DNA of 64,000 bases from Limanda limanda (lineage: Eukaryota > Chordata > Actinopteri > Pleuronectiformes > Pleuronectidae): contig NC_083647.1 of NCBI RefSeq assembly GCF_963576545.1, positions 3,577,507 to 3,641,506 on the forward strand. The letters are read 5' to 3'. Position 1 is the first letter of the stretch. Each line of letters starts with the position of its first letter. Below the pieces are notes generated by a model, which was given only the letters and a program-made list of their open reading frames with translations, did no database searches and was not told where the DNA came from. Below, piece by piece: positions 9,405 to 21,882 of the stretch. The position numbers were made by a program, and so were the translations under genes.

Positions 9405-9984
9405 ATCATCATGTTCAATTGCAATAAGAGCCTGACACTGGGCCTATTTTATAGGTTTGGTTGTAGTGCATGTTTTTTCCAACACAATGCACTCACTAAT
9501 GCCACTGATTGTGGTAGAAGTATAATTTAACAGCAAATAGACGGGGTCACTCCTGTTCCAAGTGTGCTGTTTTGATAAGTAATGATTGCTAGAAATTCTT
9601 GTAGTGCCTATATGCTGATTTTTGCCAATTTATTGCAGTTTGTGTTGTCTCTGAGACAAAGTTGTTATGTCTTTGGGCTTTGTGGTGATTTATCAGAGAC
9701 GGCCAGGACTTACCTGGCTGCTTTTCATCGAGGCTTACTCTGTTTTGCGAGGGGAACAAAAGGGCTGGAGACCAGAACAGTGATAAAGTAATTCAATGTC
9801 ATTTCACACAAGTGTTTGCTTCACTCATTTCACACAAGTGTTTGCTTCACTTCAACAAGTCCTTTACCAAAAGGGGATGATGTGATACTGAAGGCCTTTG
9901 GATTGTGTGAATATGCATGGGAGGCACCGTGAGCCAAGCAACTGTGTCTGAGAAACAAGAGCCTGTCTCCAATGCTTCCAACTC

Positions 9985-10148
9985 ATACTTACCTGGCAGG
10001 GGAGATACCATGATCATGAAGGTGGTTCACCCAGGGCGAGGCTCAGCCATTGCACTTCGGTGGTGCTGACCCGTGTGAATTCCCCAAATGTGGGAATCTC
10101 GACTGCATAATTTGTGGTAGTGGGGGACTGCGTCCGCGCTCTCCCCTG
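9985..10148 (+). ncRNA. U1: U1 snRNA, copy 14 (T78G, C92T)
   Basis: Combines the stem II A-G mismatch with the stem III wobble, as if a copy-6-like 5' part were joined to a copy-7-like 3' part. Partner of copy 34. Confidence 0.95.
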
Positions 10149-10728
10149 ATCATCATGTTCAATTGCAATAAGAGCCTGACACTGGGCCTATTTTATAGGT
10201 TTGGTTGTAGTGCATGTTTTTTCCAACACAATGCACTCACTAATGCCACTGATTGTGGTAGAAGTATAATTTAACAGCAAATAGACGGGGTCACTCCTGT
10301 TCCAAGTGTGCTGTTTTGATAAGTAATGTTTGCTAGAAATTCTTGTACTGCCTGTATGCTGATTTTTGCCAATTTATTGCAGTTTGTGTTGTCTCTGAGA
10401 CAAAGTTGTTATGTCTTTGGGCTTTGTGGTGATTTATCAGAGACGGCCAGGACTTACCTGGCTGCTTTTCATCGAGGCTTACTCTGTTTTGCGAGGGGAA
10501 CAAAAGGGCTGGAGACCAGAACAGTGATAAAGTAATTCAATGTCATTTCACACAAGTGTTTGCTTCACTCATTTCACACAAGTGTTTGCTTCACTTCAAC
10601 AAGTCCTTTACCAAAAGGGGATGATGTGATACTGAAGGCCTTTGGATTGTGTGAATATGCATGGGAGGCACCGTGAGCCAAGCAACTGTGTCTGAGAAAC
10701 AAGAGCCTGTCTCCAATGCTTCCAACTC

Positions 10729-10892
10729 ATACTTACCTGGCAGGGGAGATACCATGATCATGAAGGTGGGTCACCCAGGGCGAGGCTCAGCCATTGCACT
10801 TCGGTTGTGCTGACCCGTGTGAATTCCCCAAATGTGGGAATCTCGACTGCATAATTTGTGGTAGTGGGGGACTGCGTCCGCGCTCTCCCCTG
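10729..10892 (+). ncRNA. U1: U1 snRNA, copy 15 (G42, C92T)
   Basis: Same RNA as copy 12. The spacer after it has TTATATCTTTGG, shared with units 8 and 35. Partner of copy 35. Confidence 0.96.
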
Positions 10893-11472
10893 ATCATCAT
10901 GTTCAATTGCAATAAGAGCCTGACACTGGGCCTATTTTATAGGTTTGGTTGTAGTGCATGTTTTTTCCAACACAATGCACTCACTAATGCCACTGATTGT
11001 GGTAGAAGTATAATTTAACAGCAAATAGACGGGTTCACTCCTGTTCCAAGTGTGCTGTTTTGATAAGTAATGTTTGCTAGAAATTCTTGTACTGCCTGTA
11101 TGCTGATTTTTGCCAATTTATTGCAGTTTGTGTTGTCTCTGAGACAAAGTTGTTATATCTTTGGGCTTTGTGGTGATTTATCAGAGACGGCCAGGACTTA
11201 CCTGGCTGCTTTTCATCGAGGCTTACTCTGTTTTGCGAGGGGAACAAAAGGGCTGGAGACCAGAACAGTGATAAAGTAATTCAATGTCATTTCACACAAG
11301 TGTTTGCTTCACTCATTTCACACAAGTGTTTGCTTCACTTCAACAAGTCCTTTACCAAAAGGGGATGATGTGATACTGAAGGCCTTTGGATTGTGTGAAT
11401 ATGCATGGGAGGCACCGTGAGCCAAGCAACTGTGTCTGAGAAACAAGAGCCTGTCTCCAATGCTTCCAACTC

Positions 11473-11636
11473 ATACTTACCTGGCAGGGGAGATACCATG
11501 ATCATGAAGGTGGTTCACCCAGGGCGAGGCTCAGCCATTGCACTTCGGTTGTGCTGACCCGTGCGAATTCCCCAAATGTGGGAATCTCGACTGCATAATT
11601 TGTGGTAGTGGGGGACTGCGTCCGCGCTCTCCCCTG
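11473..11636 (+). ncRNA. U1: U1 snRNA, copy 16 (array consensus)
   Basis: Consensus RNA in a 743-bp unit; spacer has CAGCAATTAGACGG. Partner of copy 36. Confidence 0.97.
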
Positions 11637-12215
11637 ATCATCATGTTCAATTGCAATAAGAGCCTGACACTGGGCCTATTTTATAGTTTGGTTGTAGTGC
11701 ATGTTTTTTCCAACACAATGCACTCACTAATGCCACTGATTATGGTAGAAGTATAATTTAACAGCAATTAGACGGGGTCACTCCTGTTCCAAGTGTGCTG
11801 TTTTGATAAGTAATGTTTGCTAGAATTTCTTGTACTGCCTGTATGCTGATTTTTGCCAATTTATTGCAGTTTGTGTTGTCTCTGAGACAAAGTTGTTATG
11901 TCTTTGGGCTTTGTGGTGATTTATCAGAGACGGCCAGGACTTACCTGGCTGCTTTTCATCGAGGCTTACTCTGTTTTGCGAGGGGAACAAAAGGGCTGGA
12001 GACCAGAACAGTGATAAAGTAATTCAATGTCATTTCACACAAGTGTTTGCTTCACTCATTTCACACAAGTGTTTGCTTCACTTCAACAAGTCCTTTACCA
12101 AAAGGGGATGATGTGATACTGAAGGCCTTTGGATTGTGTGAATATGCATGGGAGGCACCGTGAGCCAAGCAACTGTGTCTGAGAAACAAGAGCCTGTCTC
12201 CAATGCTTCCAACTC

Positions 12216-12379
12216 ATACTTACCTGGCAGGGGAGATACCATGATCATGAAGGTGGGTCACCCAGGGCGAGGCTCAGCCATTGCACTTCGATTGTGCTGA
12301 CCTGTGCGAATTCCCCAAATGTGGGAATCTCGACTGCATAATTTGTGGTAGTGGGGGACTGCGTCCGCGCTCTCCCCTG
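12216..12379 (+). ncRNA. U1: U1 snRNA, copy 17 (G42, G76A, C88T)
   Basis: Same RNA as copy 2. Just after the 3' box it has AAGAGTCTGAC instead of AAGAGCCTGAC, shared only with its partner, copy 37. Confidence 0.95.
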
Positions 12380-12959
12380 ATCATCATGTTCAATTGCAAT
12401 AAGAGTCTGACACTGGGCCTATTTTATAGGTTTGGTTGTAGTGCATGTTTTTTCCAACACAATGCACTCACTAATGCCACTGATTGTGGTAGAAGTATAA
12501 TTTAACAGCAAATAGATGGGTTCACTCCTGTTCCAAGTGTGCTGTTTTGATAAGTAATGTTTGCTAGAAATTCTTGTACTGCCTGTATGCTGATTTTTGC
12601 CAATTTATTGCAGTTTGTGTTGTCTCTGAGACAAAGTTGTTATGTCTTTGGGCTTTGTGGTGATTTATCAGAGACGGCCAGGACTTACCTGGCTGCTTTT
12701 CATCGAGGCTTACTCTGTTTTGCGAGGGGAACAAAAGGGCTGGAGACCAGAACAGTGATAAAGTAATTCAATGTCATTTCACACAAGTGTTTGCTTCACT
12801 CATTTCACACAAGTGTTTGCTTCACTTCAACAAGTCCTTTACCAAAAGGGGAAGATGTGATACTGAAGGCCTTTGGATTGTGTGAATATGCATGGGAGGC
12901 ACCGTGAGCCAAGCAACTGTGTCTGAGAAACAAGAGCCTGTCTCCAATGCTTCCAACTC

Positions 12960-13123
12960 ATACTTACCTGGCAGGGGAGATACCATGATCATGAAGGTGG
13001 TTCACCCAGGGCGAGGCTCAGCCATTGCACTTCGGTTGTGCTGACCCGTGCGAATTCCCCAAATGTGGGAATCTCGACTGCATAATTTGTGGTAGTGGGG
13101 GACTGCGTCCGCGCTCTCCCCTG
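12960..13123 (+). ncRNA. U1: U1 snRNA, copy 18 (array consensus)
   Basis: Consensus RNA in a 743-bp unit. The downstream spacer has TTCATTGAGG (CG to TG at 13446), a CpG-type transition shared with unit 38. Confidence 0.97.
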
Positions 13124-13702
13124 ATCATCATGTTCAATTGCAATAAGAGCCTGACACTGGGCCTATTTTATAGTTTGGTTGTAGTGCATGTTTTTTCCAA
13201 CACAATGCACTCACTAATGCCACTGATTATGGTAGAAGTATAATTTAACAGCAAATAGACGGGGTCACTCCTGTTCCAAGTGTGCTGTTTTGATAAGTAA
13301 TGTTTGCTAGAATTTCTTGTACTGCCTGTATGCTGATTTTTGCCAATTTATTGCAGTTTGTGTTGTCTCTGAGACAAAGTTGTTATGTCTTTGGGCTTTG
13401 TGGTGATTTATCAGAGACGGCCAGGACTTACCTGGCTGCTTTTCATTGAGGCTTACTCTGTTTTGCGAGGGGAACAAAAGGGCTGGAGACCAGAACAGTG
13501 ATAAAGTAATTCAATGTCATTTCACACAAGTGTTTGCTTCACTCATTTCACACAAGTGTTTGCTTCACTTCAACAAGTCCTTTACCAAAAGGGGATGATG
13601 TGATACTGAAGGCCTTTGGATTGTGTGAATATGCATGGGATGCACCTTGAGCCAAGCAACTGTGTCTGAGAAACAAGAGCCTGTCTCCAATGCTTCCAAC
13701 TC

Positions 13703-13866
13703 ATACTTACCTGGCAGGGGAGATACCATGATCATGAAGGTGGTTCACCCAGGGCGAGGCTCAGCCATTGCCCTTCGGTTGTGCTGACCCGTGCGAATTC
13801 CCCAAATGTGGGAATCTCGACTGCATAATTTGTGGAAGTGGGGGACTGCGTCCGCGCTCTCCCCTG
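13703..13866 (+). ncRNA. U1: U1 snRNA, copy 19 (A70C, T134A)
   Basis: Changed U1A site, plus a changed PSE core: CACCTTGAG instead of CACCGTGAG (G to T at 13647). Both promoter and RNA are thus weakened on paper. Partner of copy 39, which has the same PSE change. Confidence 0.93.
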
Positions 13867-14446
13867 ATCATCATGTTCAATTGCAATAAGAGCCTGACAC
13901 TGGGCCTATTTTATAGGTTTGGTTGTAGTGCATGTTTTTTCCAACACAATGCACTCACTAATGCCACTGATTGTGGTAGAAGTATAATTTAACAGCAAAT
14001 AGACGGGGTCACTCCTGTTCCAAGTGTGCTGTTTTGATAAGTAATGATTGCTAGAAATTCTTGTACTGCCTGTATGCTGATTTTTGCCAATTTATTGCAG
14101 TTTGTGTTGTCTCTGAGACAAAGTTGTTATGTCTTTGGGCTTTGTGGTGATTTATCAGAGACGGCCAGGACTTACCTGGCTGCTTTTCATCGAGGCTTAC
14201 TCTGTTTTGCGAGGGGAACAAAAGGGCTGGAGACCAGAACAGTGATAAAGTAATTCAATGTCATTTCACACAAGTGTTTGCTTCACTCATTTCACACAAG
14301 TGTTTGCTTCACTTCAACAAGTCCTTTACCAAAAGGGGATGATGTGATACTGAAGGCCTTTGGATTATGTGAATATGCATGGGAGGCACCGTGAGCCAAG
14401 CAACTGTGTCTGAGAAACAAGAGCCTGTCTCCAATGCTTCCAACTC

Positions 14447-14610
14447 ATACTTACCTGGCAGGGGAGATACCATGATCATGAAGGTGGTTCACCCAGGGCG
14501 AGGCTCAGCCATTGCACTTCGGTTGTGCTGACCCGTGCGAATTCCCCAAATGTGGGAATCTCGACTGCATAATTTGTGGTAGTGGGGGACTGCGTCCGCG
14601 CTCTCCCCTG
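14447..14610 (+). ncRNA. U1: U1 snRNA, copy 20 (array consensus)
   Basis: Consensus RNA. Upstream GGATTATGTG (G to A near 14367) is shared only with its partner, copy 40. Confidence 0.97.
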
Positions 14611-15190
14611 ATCATCATGTTCAATTGCAATAAGAGCCTGACACTGGGCCTATTTTATAGGTTTGGTTGTAGTGCATGTTTTTTCCAACACAATGCACTC
14701 ACTAATGCCACTGATTGTGGTAGAAGTATAATTTAACAGCAAATAGACGGGGTCACTCCTGTTCCAAGTGTGCTGTTTTGATAAGTAATGATTGCTAGAA
14801 ATTCTTGTACTGCCTGTATGCTGATTTTTGCCAATTTATTGCAGTTTGTGTTGTCTCTGAGACAAAGTTGTTATGTCTTTGGGCTTTGTGGTGATTTATC
14901 AGAGACGGCCAGGACTTACCTGGCTGCTTTTCATCGAGGCTTACTCTGTTTTGCGAGGGGAACAAAAGGGCTGGAGACCAGAACAGTGATAAAGTAATTC
15001 AATGTCATTTCACACAAGTGTTTGCTTCACTCATTTCACACAAGTGTTTGCTTCACTTCAACAAGTCCTTTACCAAAAGGGGATGATGTGATACTGAAGG
15101 CCTTTGGATTGTGTGAATATGCATGGGAGGCACCGTGAGCCAAGCAACTGTGTCTGAGAAACAAGAGCCTGTCTCCAATGCCTCCAACTC

Positions 15191-15354
15191 ATACTTACCT
15201 GGCAGGGGAGATACCATGATCATGAAGGTGGTTCACCCAGGGCGAGGCTCAGCCATTGCACTTCGGTTGTGCTGACCCGTGCGAATTCCCCAAATGTGGG
15301 AATCTCGACTGCATAATTTGTGGTAGTGGGGGACTGCGTCCGCGCTCTCCCCTG
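15191..15354 (+). ncRNA. U1: U1 snRNA, copy 21 (array consensus)
   Basis: Consensus RNA with upstream AATGCCTCCAAC (T to C at -10), seen also before copies 25, 41, 45, 63, 69, 74 and 80. The following spacer has ACCTGAACAG. Partner of copy 41. Confidence 0.97.
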
Positions 15355-15934
15355 ATCATCATGTTCAATTGCAATAAGAGCCTGACACTGGGCCTATTTT
15401 ATAGGTTTGGTTGTAGTGCATGTTTTTTCCAACACAATGCACTCACTAATGCCACTGATTGTGGTAGAAGTATAATTTAACAGCAAATAGACGGGGTCAC
15501 TCCTGTTCCAAGTGTGCTGTTTTGATAAGTAATGATTGCTAGAAATTCTTGTACTGCCTGTATGCTGATTTTTGCCAATTTATTGCAGTTTGTGTTGTCT
15601 CTGAGACAAAGTTGTTATGTCTTTGGGCTTTGTGGTGATTTATCAGAGACGGCCAGGACTTACCTGGCTGCTTTTCATCGAGGCTTACTCTGTTTTGCGA
15701 GGGGAACAAAAGGGCTGGAGACCTGAACAGTGATAAAGTAATTCAATGTCATTTCACACAAGTGTTTGCTTCACTCATTTCACACAAGTGTTTGCTTCAC
15801 TTCAACAAGTCCTTTACCAAAAGGGGATGATGTGATACTGAAGGCCTTTGGATTGTGTGAATATGCATGGGAGGCACCGTGAGCCAAGCAACTGTGTCTG
15901 AGAAACAAGAGCCTGTCTCCAATGCTTCCAACTC

Positions 15935-16098
15935 ATACTTACCTGGCAGGGGAGATACCATGATCATGAAGGTGGTTCACCCAGGGCGAGGCTCAGCCAT
16001 TGCACTTCGGTGGTGCTGACCCGTGCGAATTCCCCAAATGTGGCAATCTCGACTGCATAATTTGTGGTAGTGGGGGACTGCGTCCGCGCTCTCCCCTG
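15935..16098 (+). ncRNA. U1: U1 snRNA, copy 22 (T78G, G110C)
   Basis: Two stem lesions: T78G gives A61-G78 in stem II, and G110C gives C98-C110 in stem III. First of nine copies with this pair of changes. Binding-site loops and the Sm site are intact. Partner of copy 42. Confidence 0.94.
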
Positions 16099-16677
16099 AT
16101 CATCATGTTCAATTGCAATAAGAGCCTGACACTGGGCCTATTTTATAGTTTGGTTGTAGTGCATGTTTTTTCCAACACAATGCACTCACTAATGCCACTG
16201 ATTATGGTAGAAGTATAATTTAACAGCAAATAGACGGGGTCACTCCTGTTCCAAGTGTGCTGTTTTGATAAGTAATGTTTGCTAGAATTTCTTGTAGTGC
16301 CTGTATGCTGATTTTTGCCAATTTATTGCAGTTTGTGTTGTCTCTGAGACAAAGTTGTTATGTCTTTGGGCTTTGTGGTGATTTATCAGAGACGGCCAGG
16401 ACTTACCTGGCTGCTTTTCATCGAGGCTTACTCTGTTTTGCGAGGGGAACAAAAGGGCTGGAGACCAGAACAGTGATAAAGTAATTCAATGTCATTTCAC
16501 ACAAGTGTTTGCTTCACTCATTTCACACAAGTGTTTGCTTCACTTCAACAAGTCCTTTACCAAAAGGGGATGATGTGATACTGAAGGCCTTTGGATTGTG
16601 TGAATATGCATGGGAGGCACCGTGAGCCAAACAACTGTGTCTGAGAAACAAGAGCCTGTCTCCAATGCTTCCAACTC

Positions 16678-16841
16678 ATACTTACCTGGCAGGGGAGATA
16701 CCATGATCATGAAGGTGGTTCACCCAGGGCGAGGCTCAGCCATTGCACTTCGGTTGTGCTGACCCGTGCGAATTCCCCAAATGTGGGAATCTCGACTGCA
16801 TAATTTGTGGTAGTGGGGGACTGCGTCCGCGCTCTCCCCTG
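16678..16841 (+). ncRNA. U1: U1 snRNA, copy 23 (array consensus)
   Basis: Consensus RNA with the CCAAACAAC variant at the 3' end of the PSE region. The next spacer has TTTGGACTTTG. Partner of copy 43. Confidence 0.97.
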
Positions 16842-17420
16842 ATCATCATGTTCAATTGCAATAAGAGCCTGACACTGGGCCTATTTTATAGGTTTGGTTG
16901 TAGTGCATGTTTTTTCCAACACAATGCACTCACTAATGCCACTGATTGTGGTAGAAGTATAATTTAACAGCAAATAGACGGGGTCACTCCTGTTCCAAGT
17001 GTGCTGTTTTGATAAGTAATGATTGCTAGAAATTCTTGTACTGCCTGTATGCTGATTTTTGCCAATTTATTGCAGTTTGTGTTGTCTCTGAGACAAAGTT
17101 GTTATGTCTTTGGACTTTGTGGTGATTTATCAGAGACGGCCAGGACTTACCTGGCTGCTTTTCATCGAGGCTTACTCTGTTTTGCGAGGGGAACAAAAGG
17201 GCTGGAGACCAGAACAGTGATAAAGTAATTCAATGTCATTTCACACAAGTGTTTGCTTCACTCATTTCACACAAGTGTTTGCTTCACTTCAACAAGTCCT
17301 TTACCAAAAGGGGATGATGTGATACTGAAGGCCTTTGGATTGTGTGAATATGCATGGGAGGCACCGTGAGCCATGAAACTGTGTCTGAGAAACAAGAGCC
17401 TGTCTCCAATGCCCCAACTC

Positions 17421-17584
17421 ATACTTACCTGGCAGATGAGATACCGTGATCATGAAGGTGGTTCACCCAGGGCGAGGCTCAGCCATTGCACTCCGGTTGT
17501 GCTGACCCGTGCGAATTCCCCAAATGTGGGAATCTCGACTGCATAATTTGTGGTAGTGGGGGACTGCGTCCGCGCTCTCCCTTG
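17421..17584 (+). ncRNA. U1: U1 snRNA, copy 24 (divergent: G16A, G17T, A26G, T73C, C162T)
   Basis: This is among the two most divergent RNAs in the window (with its partner, copy 44). G16A and G17T interrupt the G run that pairs with CCC (nt 46-48) in stem I. T73C makes the U1A loop ATTGCACTCC, the human and Xenopus form. C162T changes the 3' end to CCCTTG. The promoter differs too: CCATGAAACTG follows the PSE core, and a 1-bp deletion precedes the start (AATGCCCCAACTC). It looks like an older lineage; stem I may be too weak for a stable particle. Confidence 0.9.
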
Positions 17585-18164
17585 ATCATCATGTTCAATT
17601 GCAATAAGAGCCTGACACTGGGCCTATTTTATAGGTTTGGTTGTAGTGCATGTTTTTTCCAACACAATGCACTCACTAATGCCACTGATTGTGGTAGAAG
17701 TATAATTTAACAGCAAATAGACGGGGTCACTCCTGTTCCAAGTGTGCTGTTTTGATAAGTAATGATTGCTAGAAATTCTTGTACTGCCTGTATGCTGATT
17801 TTTGCCAATTTATTGCAGTTTGTGTTGTCTCTGAGACAAAGTTGTTATGTCTTTGGGCTTTGTGGTGATTTATCAGAGACGGCCAGGACTTACCTGGCTG
17901 CTTTTCATCGAGGCTTACTCTGTTTTGCGAGGGGAACAAAAGGGCTGGAGACCAGAACAGTGATAAAGTAATTCAATGTCATTTCACACAAGTGTTTGCT
18001 TCACTCATTTCACACAAGTGTTTGCTTCACTTCAACAAGTCCTTTACCAAAAGGGGATGATGTGATACTGAAGGCCTTTGGATTGTGTGAATATGCATGG
18101 GAGGCACCGTGAGCCAAGCAACTGTGTCTGAGAAACAAGAGCCTGTCTCCAATGCCTCCAACTC

Positions 18165-18328
18165 ATACTTACCTGGCAGGGGAGATACCATGATCATGAA
18201 GGTGGTTCACCCAGGGCGAGGCTCAGCCATTGCACTTCGGTTGTGCTGACCCGTGCGAATTCCCCAAATGTGGGAATCTCGACTGCATAATTTGTGGTAG
18301 TGGGGGACTGCGTCCGCGCTCTCCCCTG
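18165..18328 (+). ncRNA. U1: U1 snRNA, copy 25 (array consensus)
   Basis: Consensus RNA with upstream AATGCCTCC. The downstream spacer carries CTCAGTAATGCCACTGATTATGG, a pair of changes shared with units 27, 45, 47, 49 and 50. Partner of copy 45. Confidence 0.97.
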
Positions 18329-18908
18329 ATCATCATGTTCAATTGCAATAAGAGCCTGACACTGGGCCTATTTTATAGGTTTGGTTGTAGTGCATGTTTT
18401 TTCCAACACAATGCACTCAGTAATGCCACTGATTATGGTAGAAGTATAATTTAACAGCAAATAGACGGGGTCACTCCTGTTCCAAGTGTGCTGTTTTGAT
18501 AAGTAATGATTGCTAGAAATTCTTGTACTGCCTGTATGCTGATTTTTGCCAATTTATTGCAGTTTGTGTTGTCTCTGAGACAAAGTTGTTATGTCTTTGG
18601 GCTTTGTGGTGATTTATCAGAGACGGCCAGGACTTACCTGGCTGCTTTTCATCGAGGCTTACTCTGTTTTGCGAGGGGAACAAAAGGGCTGGAGACCAGA
18701 ACAGTGATAAAGTAATTCAATGTCATTTCACACAAGTGTTTGCTTCACTCATTTCACACAAGTGTTTGCTTCACTTCAACAAGTCCTTTACCAAAAGGGG
18801 ATGATGTGATACTGAAGGCCTTTGGATTGTGTGAATATGCATGGGAGGCACCGTGAGCCAAGCAACTGTGTCTGAGAAACAAGAGCCTGTCTCCAATGCT
18901 TCCAACTC

Positions 18909-19072
18909 ATACTTACCTGGCAGGGGAGATACCATGATCATGAAGGTGGTTCACCCAGGGCGAGGCTCAGCCATTGCACTTCGGTGGTGCTGACCCGTGC
19001 GAATTCCCCAAATGTGGCAATCTCGACTGCATAATTTGTGGTAGTGGGGGACTGCGTCCGCGCTCTCCCCTG
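18909..19072 (+). ncRNA. U1: U1 snRNA, copy 26 (T78G, G110C)
   Basis: Mismatches in stems II and III as in copy 22. First half of a two-unit dimer with copy 27. Confidence 0.94.
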
Positions 19073-19651
19073 ATCATCATGTTCAATTGCAATAAGAGCC
19101 TGACACTGGGCCTATTTTATAGTTTGGTTGTAGTGCATGTTTTTTCCAACACAATGCACTCACTAATGCCACTGATTGTGGTAGAAGTATAATTTAACAG
19201 CAAATAGACGGGGTCACTCCTGTTCCAAGTGTGCTGTTTTGATAAGTAATGATTGCTAGAAATTCTTGTACTGCCTGTATGCTGATTTTTGCCAATTTAT
19301 TGCAGTTTGTGTTGTCTCTGAGACAAAGTTGTTATGTCTTTGGGCTTTGTGGTGATTTATCAGAGACGGCCAGGACTTACCTGGCTGCTTTTCATCGAGG
19401 CTTACTCTGTTTTGCGAGGGGAACAAAAGGGCTGGAGACCAGAACAGTGATAAAGTAATTCAATGTCATTTCACACAAGTGTTTGCTTCCATCATTTCAC
19501 ACAAGTGTTTGCTTCACTTCAACAAGTCCTTTACCAAAAGGGGATGATGTGATACTGAAGGCCTTTGGATTGTGTGAATATGCATGGGATGCACCGTGAG
19601 CCAAGCAACTGTGTCTGAGAAACAAGAGCCTGTCTCCAATGCTTCCAACTC

Positions 19652-19815
19652 ATACTTACCTGGCAGGGGAGATACCATGATCATGAAGGTGGTTCACCCA
19701 GGGCGAGGCTCAGCCATTGCCCTTCGGTTGTGCTGACCCGTGCGAATTCCCCAAATGTGGGAATCTCGACTGCATAATTCGTGGAAGTGGGGGACTGCGT
19801 CCGCGCTCTCCCCTG
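19652..19815 (+). ncRNA. U1: U1 snRNA, copy 27 (A70C, T129C, T134A; Sm-site variant)
   Basis: T129C changes the Sm site from AATTTGTGG to AATTCGTGG, breaking the uridine tract on which the Sm ring assembles, and A70C changes the U1A site. An RNA of this kind is expected to assemble poorly and be unstable, so this may be a pseudogene. Length and 5' end are normal. Confidence 0.9.
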
Positions 19816-20395
19816 ATCATCATGTTCAATTGCAATAAGAGCCTGACACTGGGCCTATTTTATAGGTTTGGTTGTAGTGCATGTTTTTTCCAACACAATG
19901 CACTCAGTAATGCCACTGATTATGGTAGAAGTATAATTTAACAGCAAATAGACGGGGTCACTCCTGTTCCAAGTGTGCTGTTTTGATAAGTAATGATTGC
20001 TAGAAATTCTTGTACTGCCTGTATGCTGATTTTTGCCAATTTATTGCAGTTTGTGTTGTCTCTGAGACAAAGTTGTTATGTCTTTGGGCTTTGTGGTGAT
20101 TTATCAGAGACGGCCAGGACTTACCTGGCTGCTTTTCATCGAGGCTTACTCTGTTTTGCGAGGGGAACAAAAGGGCTGGAGACCAGAACAGTGATAAAGT
20201 AATTCAATGTCATTTCACACAAGTGTTTGCTTCACTCATTTCACACAAGTGTTTGCTTCACTTCAACAAGTCCTTTACCAAAAGGGGATGATGTGATACT
20301 GAAGGCCTTTGGATTGTGTGAATATGCATGGGAGGCACCGTGAGCCAAGCAACTGTGTCTGAGAAACAAGAGCCTGTCTCCAATGCTTCCAACTC

Positions 20396-20559
20396 ATACT
20401 TACCTGGCAGGGGAGATACCATGATCATGAAGGTGGTTCACCCAGGGCGAGGCTCAGCCATTGCACTTCGGTGGTGCTGACCCGTGCGAATTCCCCAAAT
20501 GTGGCAATCTCGACTGCATAATTTGTGGTAGTGGGGGACTGCGTCCGCGCTCTCCCCTG
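20396..20559 (+). ncRNA. U1: U1 snRNA, copy 28 (T78G, G110C)
   Basis: Same RNA as copy 26. It aligns with copy 48 at 14,874 bp, and with copy 51 at 17,105 bp; the following unit shows which alignment continues. Confidence 0.94.
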
Positions 20560-21138
20560 ATCATCATGTTCAATTGCAATAAGAGCCTGACACTGGGCCT
20601 ATTTTATAGTTTGGTTGTAGTGCATGTTTTTTCCAACACAATGCACTCACTAATGCCACTGATTGTGGTAGAAGTATAATTTAACAGCAAATAGACGGGG
20701 TCACTCCTGTTCCAAGTGTGCTGTTTTGATAAGTAATGATTGCTAGAAATTCTTGTACTGCCTGTATGCTGATTTTTGCCAATTTATTGCAGTTTGTGTT
20801 GTCTCTGAGACAAAGTTGTTATGTCTTTGGGCTTTGTGGTGATTTATCAGAGACGGCCAGGACTTACCTGGCTGCTTTTCATCGAGGCTTACTCTGTTTT
20901 GCGAGGGGAACAAAAGGGCTGGAGACCAGAACAGTGATAAAGTAATTCAATGTCATTTCACACAAGTGTTTGCTTCCATCATTTCACACAAGTGTTTGCT
21001 TCACTTCAACAAGTCCTTTACCAAAAGGGGATGATGTGATACTGAAGGCCTTTGGATTGTGTGAATATGCATGGGATGCACCGTGAGCCAAGCAACTGTG
21101 TCTGAGAAACAAGAGCCTGTCTCCAATGCTTCCAACTC

Positions 21139-21302
21139 ATACTTACCTGGTAGGGGAGATACCATGATCATGAAGGTGGTTCACCCAGGGCGAGGCTCAG
21201 CCATTGCCCTTCGGTTGTGCTGACCCGTGCGAATTCCCCAAATGTGGGAATCTCGACTGCATAATTCGTGGAAGTGGGGGACTGCGTCCGCGCTCTCCCC
21301 TG
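21139..21302 (+). ncRNA. U1: U1 snRNA, copy 29 (C13T, A70C, T129C, T134A; Sm-site variant)
   Basis: Sm-site and U1A-site changes as in copy 27, plus C13T just after the 5' splice-site pairing region (CCTGGTAGGGG). Shared exactly with copy 52, which places the end of higher-order repeat A. Probably non-functional. Confidence 0.9.
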
Positions 21303-21882
21303 ATCATCATGTTCAATTGCAATAAGAGCCTGACACTGGGCCTATTTTATAGGTTTGGTTGTAGTGCATGTTTTTTCCAACACAATGCACTCACTAATGC
21401 CACTGATTGTGGTAGAAGTATAATTTAACAGCAAATAGACGGGGTCACTCCTGTTCCAAGTGTGCTGTTTTGATAAGTAATGTTTGCTAGAAATTCTTGT
21501 ACTGCCTGTATGCTGATTTTTGCCAATTTATTGCAGTTTGTGTTGTCTCTGAGACAAAGTTGTTATGTCTTTGGGCTTTGTGGTGATTTATCAGAGACGG
21601 CCAGGACTTACCTGGCTGCTTTTCATCGAGGCTTACTCTGTTTTGCGAGGGGAACAAAAGGGCTGGAGACCAGAACAGTGATAAAGTAATTCAATGTCAT
21701 TTCACACAAGTGTTTGCTTCACTCATTTCACACAAGTGTTTGCTTCACTTCAACAAGTCCTTTACCAAAAGGGGATGATGTGATACTGAAGGCCTTTGGA
21801 TTGTGTGAATATGCATGGGATGCACCGTGAGCCAAGCAACTGTGTCTGAGAAACAAGAGCCTGTCTCCAATGCTTCCAACTC

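Larger units (their letters stand above)
7079..21150 (+). repeat. Higher-order repeat A, first copy (about 19-20 units)
   Basis: Every marker variant I followed in this stretch recurs 14,874 bp downstream: the TGCTTGCAAC upstream variant (7741/22615), C to T stop in the spacer frame (13446/28320), CACCTTGAG PSE (13647/28521), GGATTATGTG (14363/29237), ACCTGAACAG (15721/30595), TTTGGACTTTG (17111/31985) and the divergent U1 copy 24/44. The match fails before about 7079 (A70C in copy 10 but not 30) and after about 21150 (C13T in copy 29 but not 49). Limits are approximate because neighbouring units are so alike. Confidence 0.85.
18909..21882 (+). repeat. Two-unit (dimer) higher-order repeat, twice
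   Basis: Units 26-27 and 28-29 repeat a 1,487-bp dimer: a T78G/G110C copy followed by an A70C/T129C/T134A copy with the CTTCCATC upstream joint. Related dimers are units 46-47, 48-49 and 51-52, and, with the Sm site normal, 81-82 and 84-85. Confidence 0.8.
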
